From assembly GCA_013373625.1 (NCBI GenBank), contig JABXHM010000015.1, positions 1 to 56,517 on the forward strand: DNA of 56,517 nt, given 5' to 3'. Position numbers and translations under genes: made by a program. The notes under the pieces were generated by a model. That model was not told where the DNA came from. It made no database searches and saw nothing but the letters and a program-made list of their open reading frames with translations. The DNA is from Alteromonadaceae bacterium (lineage in GTDB: Bacteria; Pseudomonadota; Gammaproteobacteria; Enterobacterales; Alteromonadaceae). Shown in pieces: positions 42,026 through 51,093 of this stretch (the stretch's first letter is position 1; the number at the start of each line of letters is the position of its first letter).

Positions 42026-43636
42026 TTAAAACGCATAGCCAGCTTTGAGGCCTTCCTCACTGACGTTAATCAGTGCTGTAGTACCACCTTGCTTTGCCGC
42101 TTTGAGGGCCGCGGCGAATTGCTCGAGGTTATCAGCCTGGTAAGCTTTGCATCCCATCGATTCAGCCAGTGCCTGATAGTCAGGCGGGGCAATGTTAACG
42201 CCTTCACGTGCCACGCTGGCATCGTCCATAAAGCGGCGAATTTCGCCATGCCCGGTGTTATTCCAGACCACATAAATTACTGGCACCTGATTTTCTACAG
42301 CAGTAATAATTTCATTGAGTGAGAATTGCCCGCCTCCATCGCCAGTCAGGCCAATTACCGGCATGTTACCCGCGCCAATTGCGGCGCCAATTGCCGCCGG
42401 GAATGCATACCCTAAGGTGCCGTACCCGGTGGTAGAGTGAAAATAACGCCCTGGCGCAGCAGTTTCATAATAGGCCTGTGCGTAATAGGCAGGCTGCGTA
42501 GAGTCTCCCACTATCACACACTCGCCAAGCACCTCGTCGATAACGTCGAAAAACGCCGTGTACCGGGCTTTTTTAACATCAGTGACCGCCGCGCGTAGCG
42601 CTGTCACGCGGCTCGCACCAGCCCCGTTAGCACCTGCAGGCAGCTGTTCCGCAATCGCTTCCAGCGCCAGCTTAGCATCGGCATACACTGCGACGTCAGC
42701 GCGATGATTGCGCAATAGTTGAGCCGGATCGATATCAACTCTGATGACCTTACCTTGTATGGCCACATCACCTAAAAAGAAAAAGTCGTAATCGGTTTCG
42801 GCCAGTTCAGTGCCCACTGCAATTACCACGTCAGCCTGTTTTTCCATAGCATTACGAATGGCCGGATGCGATGGCGTACTGCCTACCCACAGCGGATGAT
42901 CTTTGGCCATCACGCCCTTGGCATTGCAGGTATTAATAACCGGCATATCTAACCGCTCTGCCAGCGCTTGGGCTGCCGCGCCGGCTTGCTTTGCCCCGCC
43001 GCCTAAAATCATTAACGGGCACTCGGCCGCGTTAAGTAATTCTGCAGCCTCGGCAATGGCTGTTGGGTTTGGTCCGGGAGGTGCTGGCAATGGCCAGGCG
43101 CTGACATCAAGATGACTGGCATCCTGTGCTAACACGTCTAATGGAATTTCAATGTGCACAGGCCCCGGCCGCTGGCTGGAGAATACCGAAAATGCCTGCG
43201 CCAGTACTTTGGGCAGGTTATCAGCGCTGAGTAACGTATGACTGAAACGACACACCTGTGAGGTTAAGCCATGCTGGTGCGGCAGTTCATGTAAGCGTCC
43301 CTCGCCCATGCCTAACTGATGCGTGCGGTTAACCGAGGAAATCACCAGCATCGGAATAGAGTCTTGCAGCGCCTGCCCCATGGCAGTAACAATATTGGTC
43401 ATGCCCGGGCCGGTAATAATAAAGCATACACCAGGCTTCCCCGTTACACGGGCAAAGCCGTCAGCCATAAAGCCCGCACCTTGTTCGTGACGTGGTGTTA
43501 CATGCTTGAGACCGGCGTTTTCTAATCCGCGGTAGAGTTCAATGGTATGCACACCCGGAATGCCAAAAATAGTATCTACACCATAATTTTTTAAAAGCTC
43601 TACCAGAGCTTGTCCACAGGTCTTGGTTATAGCCAT
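42026..43636 (-). CDS. Thiamine-diphosphate 2-oxoacid decarboxylase, AruI-like
   Basis: A 536-residue ThDP enzyme of the acetolactate-synthase fold. The N-terminus (TCGQALVELLKNYGVDTIFGIPGVHTIELYRGL, then RHEQGAGFMADGFARVTGKPGVCFIITGPGMTN) closely resembles Pseudomonas AruI, the 5-guanidino-2-oxopentanoate (2-ketoarginine) decarboxylase of the arginine transaminase pathway. Glu51 is the cofactor-activating Glu, and the ThDP site is GDGGGQFSLNEIITAVENQ with the later Asn pair (VVWNN). It should decarboxylate 2-ketoarginine or a close analogue to 4-guanidinobutanal. It is first in an operon with the YjiH-type protein. No arginine:pyruvate transaminase (AruH) is visible nearby, so the 2-oxo acid may come from another reaction. 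Confidence 0.87.
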   Translation of the reverse strand: MAITKTCGQALVELLKNYGVDTIFGIPGVHTIELYRGLENAGLKHVTPRHEQGAGFMADGFARVTGKPGVCFIITGPGMTNIVTAMGQALQDSIPMLVISSVNRTHQLGMGEGRLHELPHQHGLTSQVCRFSHTLLSADNLPKVLAQAFSVFSSQRPGPVHIEIPLDVLAQDASHLDVSAWPLPAPPGPNPTAIAEAAELLNAAECPLMILGGGAKQAGAAAQALAERLDMPVINTCNAKGVMAKDHPLWVGSTPSHPAIRNAMEKQADVVIAVGTELAETDYDFFFLGDVAIQGKVIRVDIDPAQLLRNHRADVAVYADAKLALEAIAEQLPAGANGAGASRVTALRAAVTDVKKARYTAFFDVIDEVLGECVIVGDSTQPAYYAQAYYETAAPGRYFHSTTGYGTLGYAFPAAIGAAIGAGNMPVIGLTGDGGGQFSLNEIITAVENQVPVIYVVWNNTGHGEIRRFMDDASVAREGVNIAPPDYQALAESMGCKAYQADNLEQFAAALKAAKQGGTTALINVSEEGLKAGYAF

Positions 43637-43742
43637 ACTGTTATCTTTAGTCTCCCTGTGGGTACGATTTACGCCCCAAATTGATAGGCGCTGAAAAATT
43701 GAATTTGTATCGAACGACTCAACTTAACACCGCAAATTTATT

Positions 43743-43760
43743 GATGTTTTTATAAACATC
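43743..43760. promoter_or_regulatory. Small dyad upstream of AruI-like operon
   Basis: GATGTTT, a 4-base centre (TTAT), then AAACATC, about 110 bases before the decarboxylase ATG. Nearby at 43724 is TTAACACC, which matches the arm of the LysR dyad at 35178-35188. A second hairpin (TGCCTGC/GCAGGCA, 43821-43840) lies just past the TIM-barrel gene. These are suggestive, not diagnostic. Confidence 0.3.
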
Positions 43761-43901
43761 GTCGAGCCGGTTGCACCAAGTAGATGCAGCCAGTTGACCG
43801 TTTTCGGTGCTCCTGACGACTGCCTGCGACATTGCAGGCAAACCTGGTACGCTCTGATCAGATTAAAATGCATCGCCATAACCTGGCTATGCATAAAGGG
43901 A

Positions 43902-44768
43902 TCAGGCTTGGCGATGATTCTGTAATGCGTCCTGCCAAAGCTGTTCAGCGGTTTCCTTTAACAGCAGCGCCTCGTCCCAGCGGTCACTTAATTCGTAGCC
44001 ATTCTCACCGGTTATAGCATAAACCGGCGGACCAAGTTCACTTAAGAAAACGCAACGACTGTCAGACTCAACACCCTGACGAAGGATCCATTTATCAAAC
44101 CCTTCCTGCCACCAGCTTTTAAAAAGTTCAAACCATGGTTTGTGCTGCGTAAACCTGATGGGCACCTGTATTTGCTCACGTGTGGCCACCCGGCCATGAA
44201 ACGCGTGTGCTCTGGTGAGAAATTGTGACATTCGCTGCTGCGCCTGTTCATGCAGAGGCAAATACCATTCCTGATTGACAAGCACATGTGACAAATCGGC
44301 CACCATGAGCAAATCAGGCACTTCCTCCATCAGTTGCAAGGTAAACAGTAAATCGTTAGTCATGCAGTTACGATGCACTTCAACGTAGGTTTCCACCCCG
44401 CCTTCAGCGCCAATGCTCAGCCATTGTCGGGTAGTGTCAGCCACCTGATGCAGATCCCATGGTTCGATTTGACCCACAATTGCAATGAAGCGGGGTTTTA
44501 CTGGCTGGGTATTCACAAATGCTACAATATCGCGGTAATGCGGCACGCTTTTTACAAATGCGTTGTAGCAAAGATCCAGGCTAAATTCCTGCAACAGCGG
44601 CATTGCGTCGCGAATATACTCCTCGCTGTGGTAGCCAATATCAAAGCTCACCCCTTTAAAACCTGCGCCGGCAATTTTTTCAATCTTTTCCCGCAGCGTC
44701 CATTCAAACCCATCGGGGCGTTTAAACTCCATTGCCCACATAGACTGAAATACATCCAGTGTTACCAT
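43902..44768 (-). CDS. Xylose-isomerase-like TIM-barrel protein
   Basis: A 288-residue member of the sugar phosphate isomerase/epimerase (AP endonuclease 2) superfamily. It shows the alternating strand-helix barrel pattern, with likely metal ligands in TYVEVHRNCMTND (Glu, His), LMVADLSHVLV (Asp, His) and FHGRVATREQIQ (His, Arg). Members isomerise sugars, hydroxypyruvate or inosose, or dehydrate related acids, so a substrate cannot be named. The ATG overlaps the last codons of the sulfotransferase gene by seven bases, so the two are co-translated and likely act on a common compound imported through the upstream TonB receptor. Confidence 0.82.
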   Translation of the reverse strand: MVTLDVFQSMWAMEFKRPDGFEWTLREKIEKIAGAGFKGVSFDIGYHSEEYIRDAMPLLQEFSLDLCYNAFVKSVPHYRDIVAFVNTQPVKPRFIAIVGQIEPWDLHQVADTTRQWLSIGAEGGVETYVEVHRNCMTNDLLFTLQLMEEVPDLLMVADLSHVLVNQEWYLPLHEQAQQRMSQFLTRAHAFHGRVATREQIQVPIRFTQHKPWFELFKSWWQEGFDKWILRQGVESDSRCVFLSELGPPVYAITGENGYELSDRWDEALLLKETAEQLWQDALQNHRQA

Positions 44769-46375
44769 TTTACATCCTCTTCAGTTAACGCACTGAGCCG
44801 CTGTTTTTCCCAAGTTTGTCTGAGTGTGGTAAGGGGCTCTTTAAATCGTCGCCATTGCCCTACATAACGGTTATGCAATGGGTCTTTGACCTGACTGGCG
44901 CTGGCCGTTTGCGTAGCGCCTGCCTGCTGGTGAAACTGCAAACATCCGGGCTCCCACTGCAGTTCACAAAACTGCATTAACTGACGACTGATGTCCTCAG
45001 GTTGGGCAACAAGTTGTTCGTAGCGTAGGGTGAATATTCGTTGTGGATACGCCGTTTGCCATTGCTTCATCATATTCTTATAAGCAGGCAGATAAGCAGC
45101 AATGTCAGCGAGTGAGTACGAATACTCATATCCATGTTTAAACAGCATTTTAAAATTGCTGAACGCTGTATCCATGGCGTTGCGCTCTACCTGTATTACC
45201 CGCGCATTCGGTATTGCACTTAAAATGATTGGCACAAATAGCGCATTGAGTGGCAGCTTGTCGGTAAATACCCCGTGGCAATTAAGAAAATCGCGGCTCA
45301 GGGCCATATAGCGGTCTCCTACAGCCTTCATGTCAACGTGAGCTATTCCGGAGAGTAGTTCGCCGGTAAGCGCTTGTGGCCCAGCATCCCAACTTTCACC
45401 TGAAGCTTCTAACAAAGTCATGGGCAAGTAGTTTAGCTCTCCACCACGTCTGACCTGCGAATGGCCACCTATAATACTTTCGACAACCGTTGTACCTGTA
45501 CGCGGCATACCAACAATAAAGACCGGCCCATCACTCCCGCCTTGCGCGGCCACAGTAAATGCCCCTTCTCTTACCAACGTCTGCATTGTTTTAATACGGG
45601 CAATTTCATCGGCGCCTGAAAAGCTTTGTAACTCGCGCTTGAGCGCTGCGCCTGATGCGTATTGTTTAAAAGCTGATGAGTACTGGCCTGCATCTTCAAG
45701 CACTTTTCCTTTGCCATAATGAAGTGACGCCAGGGCAGATTTGGCGTTTTCAGAATCATTACTGTTGTAATACGTTTGGCAATGGTCCAGATGTGCCAGC
45801 ACTGAGTTAGGCTCTGGATGTGGCTTCACGTGTGCCAGCGCACTGCACGCCTCATAGTCTTGTGGGTACGCCTTTATGACGGCAAGCAGGTTCGTTGTCG
45901 CATTGTCAAGATGCCCGTTGTAGCGTTGTAACGAGGCGAGGTTGTACCGTACCTGATGGTTGTCAGGCTCCTCATGGAGCACCTGCTGATATAACGCGAT
46001 AGCGCTGTCCACCTGACCACTTTGATAATACAACAACGCAAGTTCAATGCGCTCTTCATTAGTTAACGAAGCACTCATATTACTTAACGTCCGCAACACT
46101 TTTCGGGTGGCCTGCCACGCACTAAAACCGCTGTACAAGCGGGCCAGATGCAGTAGGTATTCGCTGCTGTCAGGAGCGATGCTCAAGGCTTTCAGTGCGC
46201 CGTTAATCGCCATACGATTTTGTTTTAAACGCGCACTGATTTTTGATAACAACAACCAAGCGGATGCATCATCAGGGTATTCTTTGACCAGTTGAATACA
46301 GTCAGCCGCCGCAGTATCAAGGCTCCCCTTGTCCAGCAGGTTAACTATGTTGCGGTAACGGCTTACTATATTCAT
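44762..46375 (-). CDS. TPR-containing sulfotransferase-family protein
   Basis: A 537-residue protein with about five to six TPR repeats in the first 250 residues (NRMAINGALKALSIAPDSSEYLLHLARLY; SGQVDSAIALYQQVLHEEPDNHQVRYNLASL) and a C-terminal sulfotransferase domain. The PAPS 5'-phosphosulfate loop is VFIVGMPRTGTTVVES (about 285-300) and the 3'-phosphate motif is VIQVERNAMDTAFSNFK. It would move sulfate from PAPS to an alcohol or amine, or bind nucleotide without transfer. It follows the TonB receptor gene by 79 bases and precedes the TIM-barrel gene. Such receptor-sulfotransferase pairs recur in marine gammaproteobacteria, but their role is not known to me. Confidence 0.88.
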   Translation of the reverse strand: MNIVSRYRNIVNLLDKGSLDTAAADCIQLVKEYPDDASAWLLLSKISARLKQNRMAINGALKALSIAPDSSEYLLHLARLYSGFSAWQATRKVLRTLSNMSASLTNEERIELALLYYQSGQVDSAIALYQQVLHEEPDNHQVRYNLASLQRYNGHLDNATTNLLAVIKAYPQDYEACSALAHVKPHPEPNSVLAHLDHCQTYYNSNDSENAKSALASLHYGKGKVLEDAGQYSSAFKQYASGAALKRELQSFSGADEIARIKTMQTLVREGAFTVAAQGGSDGPVFIVGMPRTGTTVVESIIGGHSQVRRGGELNYLPMTLLEASGESWDAGPQALTGELLSGIAHVDMKAVGDRYMALSRDFLNCHGVFTDKLPLNALFVPIILSAIPNARVIQVERNAMDTAFSNFKMLFKHGYEYSYSLADIAAYLPAYKNMMKQWQTAYPQRIFTLRYEQLVAQPEDISRQLMQFCELQWEPGCLQFHQQAGATQTASASQVKDPLHNRYVGQWRRFKEPLTTLRQTWEKQRLSALTEEDVKW

Positions 46376-46454
46376 TTATCAACTCCGACCGAATTCAACT
46401 GAAACAACCAAGTGCACAGGCTGGCCAACCGCCAGTCGTGCACTTGTGATTGAA

Positions 46455-48821
46455 TCAGAAAGAATAGCTGGCCGATAGGCCAATGGTTCGCGGGCGAACA
46501 CGATAAGCCGGATCACCTAACTGATCAGGATATTGCAAACCAAACTTTTCACCGGAATAAAACGTATCACTCGCGCTGCTGGTCATGTCATCCCGATTGG
46601 TCAGGTTATCGGCAAAGACGCGTAGCATCCAGTTACCCTGGCTAATCGCAACCGAAGCGTTCAGTAACAATGAGCTATCAATCGTATCGTTACTCAGACT
46701 GTCATAACCGGTGATAAAACTGCCCTTGTAAGACACGCCAATACGACTGTTAAGCGCCATGCCATTAAGCACTTCTGTGCTATGTACTAAACTCGCAACA
46801 AGGGTATTTTCCGGTACGCCGGGCATGGTGTCGCCTGCGCTGGCAATGGTGGCAAATGACGCTTCGCCTGATGCGACATTAGGACGAATAAAATCTTTGG
46901 TCAGTTCAGCCCGGGTATAACTCCAGCCAAGGTTGAGTTTTACAGCATCAGTCAGTTTGGCATTGACCTCTAACTCTATGCCTTTAGATTCCGCCTCATC
47001 AGCGTTAAACATGACCGGAAAGCCACCATTTGGGGTCTTAAAATTAAGTATAGGATTCTGCCAGTCTATGTAGAACAAGGCGATGGAGTAGTTAAGTTCG
47101 CCGTCGAACAACATACCTTTGGCACCTAGCTCGTAGTTGGTGGTTTTATCCGGATCAAAATACAGATAATCCGGGTGCTCAGCATACACGCCGCCTTCTA
47201 CCACAGCGGTGGTTAAATCGTCTACGGGTGCGCCATTGGCACCACCATGACGGAAGCCCTGGGCAATATTTGCATACACTTTGGTATCAAGGTCGATATC
47301 ATAAGAGGTGTTTAAGCGATACAAAGTGTCGCTAAAGCTGCGCTCACCGGCACCCGAACTGTAGCCGAGCTCTCCCTCTCCACAAAACACCCCACAAGGC
47401 GGTAAAATAACTGACTGGAATGCAGAGAAGTCCTGATCAAAATATCGCAGCCCACCCGTGACCTGCCACTCGTCAGTGATATGGTAGGTCAGCTCACCAA
47501 ATACCGCACGGTCGGTAAATTCGGTGGCCTGAATATTGCGATAACCAAGGTCGGGTAGCGCCGGATTAGTCATGCCATAAAACACGTCCACACCATAAAT
47601 ATAGTCTTCTGCAGTTTCATCATAATCCTGCTCAGCATAATAGCCACCCGCGAGCCAATCGATATTGTCCAGTGACCCGGTAATACGCACTTCCTGAGTG
47701 AATGTCTCAGTTTCATAGGTTTTAACACCACGCACAACTTCGCGGGGAATACCGGCATAGAACTCCCAAAAACTCTGATAAGAATAGCCGTAACTTTGGT
47801 CATGCATATTGGTCGCGTCGTTCTGCGTAAACGAACTGGATGACGTCAACATGGCTGAATCGCCCAGTTCATGATCAATAACCAGCGACGTGATTGACAC
47901 CTCACGTTCAAAGTCGGCAATCAGCTTGGCCCCGGTATTATAGCCGTCCAGTCCTTCAGAGGTGGCTGTAGACCCTTTAACGTCATCTTTCTGATACGCA
48001 TGGCTGAGCAGAATATCGGTCTGTGCAGAGGGTACCCAACGGGCGGCAATACGGGCCATCATGACATCTTCTTCGTTTATGTCGTCGGCAGAGAAAACGT
48101 CGCCGGTTGGCTGGTTGTTGTCGTCGAGACCTTCCAGATAATCAGCATCGATGTATCCGGCGTTGTGCAGCCTGGCTACGACACCGCGTATTGCAAAGGT
48201 ATCAGACAGCGGAATATTCATTACCACGTCGCCATCTAAATCAAGGCCGTCAGACTCGGCATTTTTCGCCAGCTTGCCATTAACCGTACCGCTGAATGAA
48301 TCGAACTGGGGTTTGTTTGGAATGTAACGTAAGGTGCCGCTTAACGACCCGGAACCATAGAGCGTAGACTGCGGACCGCGTAAGACCTCTACCCGGTTAA
48401 TATCGCGCAGCTCCAGGTTAGCCGACATCGGGGTCTCGCCTAAATAAACCGACACAGCCGGATCAGTTTTAGAACCGAAGTTCTCCGCGTTAGATGCATT
48501 GGCATTAATACCGCGGATAAAAATACTGTTTGAGATACCGTTTTTACCGCGACCGACATCATTAAGTGTTAGCCCGGGAATATTGCGGGCCAGGGTAGAA
48601 AAATCCGTAATACCATTTTCTTCCAGGGATTCACCACCATAAGCCGAAATGCTGTAAGGCACTTCCTGGATAGTGGTCTCACGGCGGGTAGCGGTCACGC
48701 TAATCACTTCCAGGTTACTTGATTCTGGCGCATCATTTGGTGAGGTCTGGGCAATGGCCCCCGCAGGTAATCCCAGTAACGCACAACTGATGGCGATATT
48801 CACTTTACTCAGCTTCAACAT
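46455..48821 (-). CDS. TonB-dependent outer-membrane receptor
   Basis: A 788-residue receptor, complete. The signal peptide ends GLPAGAIAQ; a short TonB-box-like segment (LEVISVTATRRE) follows. The plug domain has VPYSISAYGGESLEENGITDFSTLARNIPGL, SIFIRGINANASN and VEVLRGPQSTLYGSGSLSGTLRYIPNKP. The barrel ends in the usual aromatic C-terminus (RTIGLSASYSF). It belongs to the Cir/FecA-like iron-complex-type group widely used in alteromonads for carbohydrate or other small organic ligands. It heads a run with the sulfotransferase and TIM-barrel genes and lies near three regulator genes, so it is probably the outer-membrane entry for the region's substrate. Confidence 0.95.
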   Translation of the reverse strand: MLKLSKVNIAISCALLGLPAGAIAQTSPNDAPESSNLEVISVTATRRETTIQEVPYSISAYGGESLEENGITDFSTLARNIPGLTLNDVGRGKNGISNSIFIRGINANASNAENFGSKTDPAVSVYLGETPMSANLELRDINRVEVLRGPQSTLYGSGSLSGTLRYIPNKPQFDSFSGTVNGKLAKNAESDGLDLDGDVVMNIPLSDTFAIRGVVARLHNAGYIDADYLEGLDDNNQPTGDVFSADDINEEDVMMARIAARWVPSAQTDILLSHAYQKDDVKGSTATSEGLDGYNTGAKLIADFEREVSITSLVIDHELGDSAMLTSSSSFTQNDATNMHDQSYGYSYQSFWEFYAGIPREVVRGVKTYETETFTQEVRITGSLDNIDWLAGGYYAEQDYDETAEDYIYGVDVFYGMTNPALPDLGYRNIQATEFTDRAVFGELTYHITDEWQVTGGLRYFDQDFSAFQSVILPPCGVFCGEGELGYSSGAGERSFSDTLYRLNTSYDIDLDTKVYANIAQGFRHGGANGAPVDDLTTAVVEGGVYAEHPDYLYFDPDKTTNYELGAKGMLFDGELNYSIALFYIDWQNPILNFKTPNGGFPVMFNADEAESKGIELEVNAKLTDAVKLNLGWSYTRAELTKDFIRPNVASGEASFATIASAGDTMPGVPENTLVASLVHSTEVLNGMALNSRIGVSYKGSFITGYDSLSNDTIDSSLLLNASVAISQGNWMLRVFADNLTNRDDMTSSASDTFYSGEKFGLQYPDQLGDPAYRVRPRTIGLSASYSF

Positions 48822-49215
48822 TTCTTGCTTCCCAATAAAGAATTAGTATTTGATGACAGTTATTTTTATCGTTTTTCGTTTTGGCAAATCCATACTAGGG
48901 AGCTAACCAGACACCAGCAAACGATCAAAATTTGTAGTGTCATTCCAAAATGTAATGCCACGGGTTTACCTTGCATTGCCTACAATACAGCTCAGAAATA
49001 TAGGCGTGACAGGATTTGTTCGTGGTAAGCTGTTTACCATTGTTACCTCCTGATGGCCCTGAGTTATAACAAGGCTGGCGCGCGTTTGCGCTTCATTTAA
49101 CACCGTTTTTTTGTCATTAGGCGGACGGTAACCGCGCCAAGGGGCTGCAATAAACTATCGAACAGAGCATCAATGGCACCCGCGTGCCACCTAACCATCA
49201 AGAAGAGGTGTTGTA
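48822..49215. other. Divergent intergenic region, 394 bp
   Basis: It separates the TonB receptor (minus) from the LysR-LuxR pair (plus) and should carry both promoters. A 67-codon open frame at 48825-49028 has no ribosome site and poor composition, and I do not accept it as a gene. I see no strong dyad; one TTAACACC lies at 49097-49104. Confidence 0.5.
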
Positions 49216-50121
49216 GTGGCCAGAAAACTGCCAAGTATTACTTCTTTACAATGTTTTGACGAAGTCGCCCGTCATCTTAATATGACCTACGCCGGGGACG
49301 CTTTGCACCTTACTCAAAGCGCCGTTAGCCGACAGGTAAAAAACCTGGAAGAGTTCATTGGCCGTCCTCTATTTTACCGCCAGGACAATCAGTTGAGTCT
49401 GACCCCTGTCGGTGAACAATACGCCCAGGAAGTGCACAAAATACTCAAAAGCCTGGATACAATAACGCAAAAAATTTCGCTGAATGAAATTTCAAAGCAA
49501 GCGGTAGAATTAAAGGTCGTGACAGAACCGACCTTCGCCATTGCTTGGCTAATGCCGCGTTTAACGGAGTTTTACGTTAATTATCCAGACATAGAAATTA
49601 CCCTCGGTACCGATTACGAAACCGTTACCCGTAACACTCGCAAAAGTGATTTCGCCATTTTATGGGGCAACGGTGACTGGCCACACTATAAAGCCGAGCC
49701 CTATCGGCGCGATACGTATCTAGCGGTTTCTACGCCGCGCTATATGAAAGGCCGACAGCCTGCGCGTACCATGGGAGACGTTACGCAATTTAATTTCATT
49801 CACCAAAGCAGTGCTATTTCGACCACCGATGAATGGCTAAGAAAAGCCGGCTTAACCGACAAAGAAATCTCACAGATGGGCGGGCAAAACTTTGAGTACT
49901 TTATGTATTTGCTGCAGGCCGTAAAAAGTCATTTGGGCGTGTCGATCTTTCCGGAGTATTTGGTAAAGGATGCTTTGGCCTCCGGTGAGCTAATATTAGC
50001 CTGCTACGAAACTTACACCCCTGAAGAATGCTTTTATATGCTATACCCCGAAGAACGTCAGGAAGATTATGCCATACGCCAGTTTCGCAAGTGGCTACTC
50101 ACCCATAAAGACGATCGCTAA
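49216..50121 (+). CDS. LysR-family regulator, GTG start, coupled to LuxR-type regulator
   Basis: A 301-residue LysR-type regulator. It starts at a GTG (49216) eight bases after AGAGG. The helix-turn-helix is ITSLQCFDEVARHLNMTYAGDALHLTQSAVSRQVKNLEEFIGRPLFYR, of the GcvA-like group, and the effector domain has VVTEPTFAIAWLMPRLTEFYVNYPDIEITLGT. Its stop overlaps the ATG of the following LuxR-type gene by one base (TAATG), so the two regulators are made together. It is divergent from the TonB receptor operon, its likely target. Confidence 0.93.
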   Translation: MARKLPSITSLQCFDEVARHLNMTYAGDALHLTQSAVSRQVKNLEEFIGRPLFYRQDNQLSLTPVGEQYAQEVHKILKSLDTITQKISLNEISKQAVELKVVTEPTFAIAWLMPRLTEFYVNYPDIEITLGTDYETVTRNTRKSDFAILWGNGDWPHYKAEPYRRDTYLAVSTPRYMKGRQPARTMGDVTQFNFIHQSSAISTTDEWLRKAGLTDKEISQMGGQNFEYFMYLLQAVKSHLGVSIFPEYLVKDALASGELILACYETYTPEECFYMLYPEERQEDYAIRQFRKWLLTHKDDR

Positions 50122-50942
50122 TGACCACACTCCCTGCAAAACCTCACTTCCAAAGCGCACTGGAGAAATTGCCCGCGGTGATAGAGCAACTGAATAGCAG
50201 CGGGTTTTACGCCGCGCTTATTGACTGGCTGGGTGATTTTTTTGCGGTAGATAGCGTATCGGTTATTGCTTATGCGCAGGAACAACCGCCCAAACTGCTC
50301 TATGAAGCACTGACAGAACAAGAACGGGCAATCTTTTTTGCCCGTTTTATGGATGGCGCATATGTGGCAAGCCCGTCTTACCGCGGCGTTATCGATAACA
50401 GTCAGCCTGGCGTATATTTATGGTCGGCATTGATGCCCGATGACTTTCGCAAATCCGACCTTTATAAATCGTACTATCAGGCCAGCCAGATAGAAGATCT
50501 GGTTTATGTGTTTTGCCAACCCGCACCGGGAGTACATATTCAACTCGGTTTAGGTCGGCATTCGCCTAACCCGCCGTTTAGCGCCAGCGATCTGGAAAGT
50601 TTGTATGCGCTAGAAACATTGATATTGGGGTTCGTCAATAAACACTACCAACTCACCGGTAACAAAGCCCAAACTGAGGCCGTAGCTCTATCGCGCCACG
50701 TTAATCAGAGAGTAAAACAGGTACTGGATCAGTTTGGTGAAGGTATATTAACTGAGCGGGAAAGAGACATTGCCAAACTCATTATTTCTGGCTATTCCTC
50801 ACAAGCCGCGGCAGATAAACTGTGTATTTCACCGGGCACAGAACGCGTTCATCGTGCCAAGGTATACGCCAAACTTAACCTACGCTCCAACTCTGAGTTG
50901 TTCTCACTGTTTTTACGCCACCTGACCACGCTGTCCAAATAG
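50121..50942 (+). CDS. LuxR-type regulator with unknown sensor domain
   Basis: A 273-residue protein with a C-terminal LuxR/GerE helix-turn-helix (about 205-270; LTERERDIAKLIISGYSSQAAADKLCISPGTERVHRAKVYAKLNLRSNSELF). The N-terminal 190 residues form a GAF/PAS-like sensor (FYAALIDWLGDFFAVDSVSVIAYAQ, LIGFVNKHYQ region) that is neither a receiver nor a recognisable autoinducer domain. It shares a one-base stop-start overlap with the LysR gene before it. It probably senses a small molecule related to the surrounding catabolic genes and may act jointly with its LysR partner. Confidence 0.88.
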   Translation: MTTLPAKPHFQSALEKLPAVIEQLNSSGFYAALIDWLGDFFAVDSVSVIAYAQEQPPKLLYEALTEQERAIFFARFMDGAYVASPSYRGVIDNSQPGVYLWSALMPDDFRKSDLYKSYYQASQIEDLVYVFCQPAPGVHIQLGLGRHSPNPPFSASDLESLYALETLILGFVNKHYQLTGNKAQTEAVALSRHVNQRVKQVLDQFGEGILTERERDIAKLIISGYSSQAAADKLCISPGTERVHRAKVYAKLNLRSNSELFSLFLRHLTTLSK

Positions 50943-51093
50943 CGGCTACTTTATTACAGTAGACACTTGAAGTGGGCGGCTGGGTAATTCCGCTACTGAT
51001 TTGACCAATATAAAGGTAACTGTGCTTAAATGTGCCGTACAAATGTGCTGAAAAGCCCCTTTTGCTAAGGCGTTTCAGGGCAACAATGACGAT

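Noticed and set aside
43724..43731. TTAACACC as a shared half-site for the LysR regulon
   Set aside because: The 8-mer also appears at 49097 and near 13725 beside unrelated genes; without the partner arm it is too short to claim as an operator.
48825..49028. 67-codon open frame between TonB receptor and LysR gene
   Set aside because: No ribosome-binding site, unusual composition and a position within the divergent promoter region; judged spurious.
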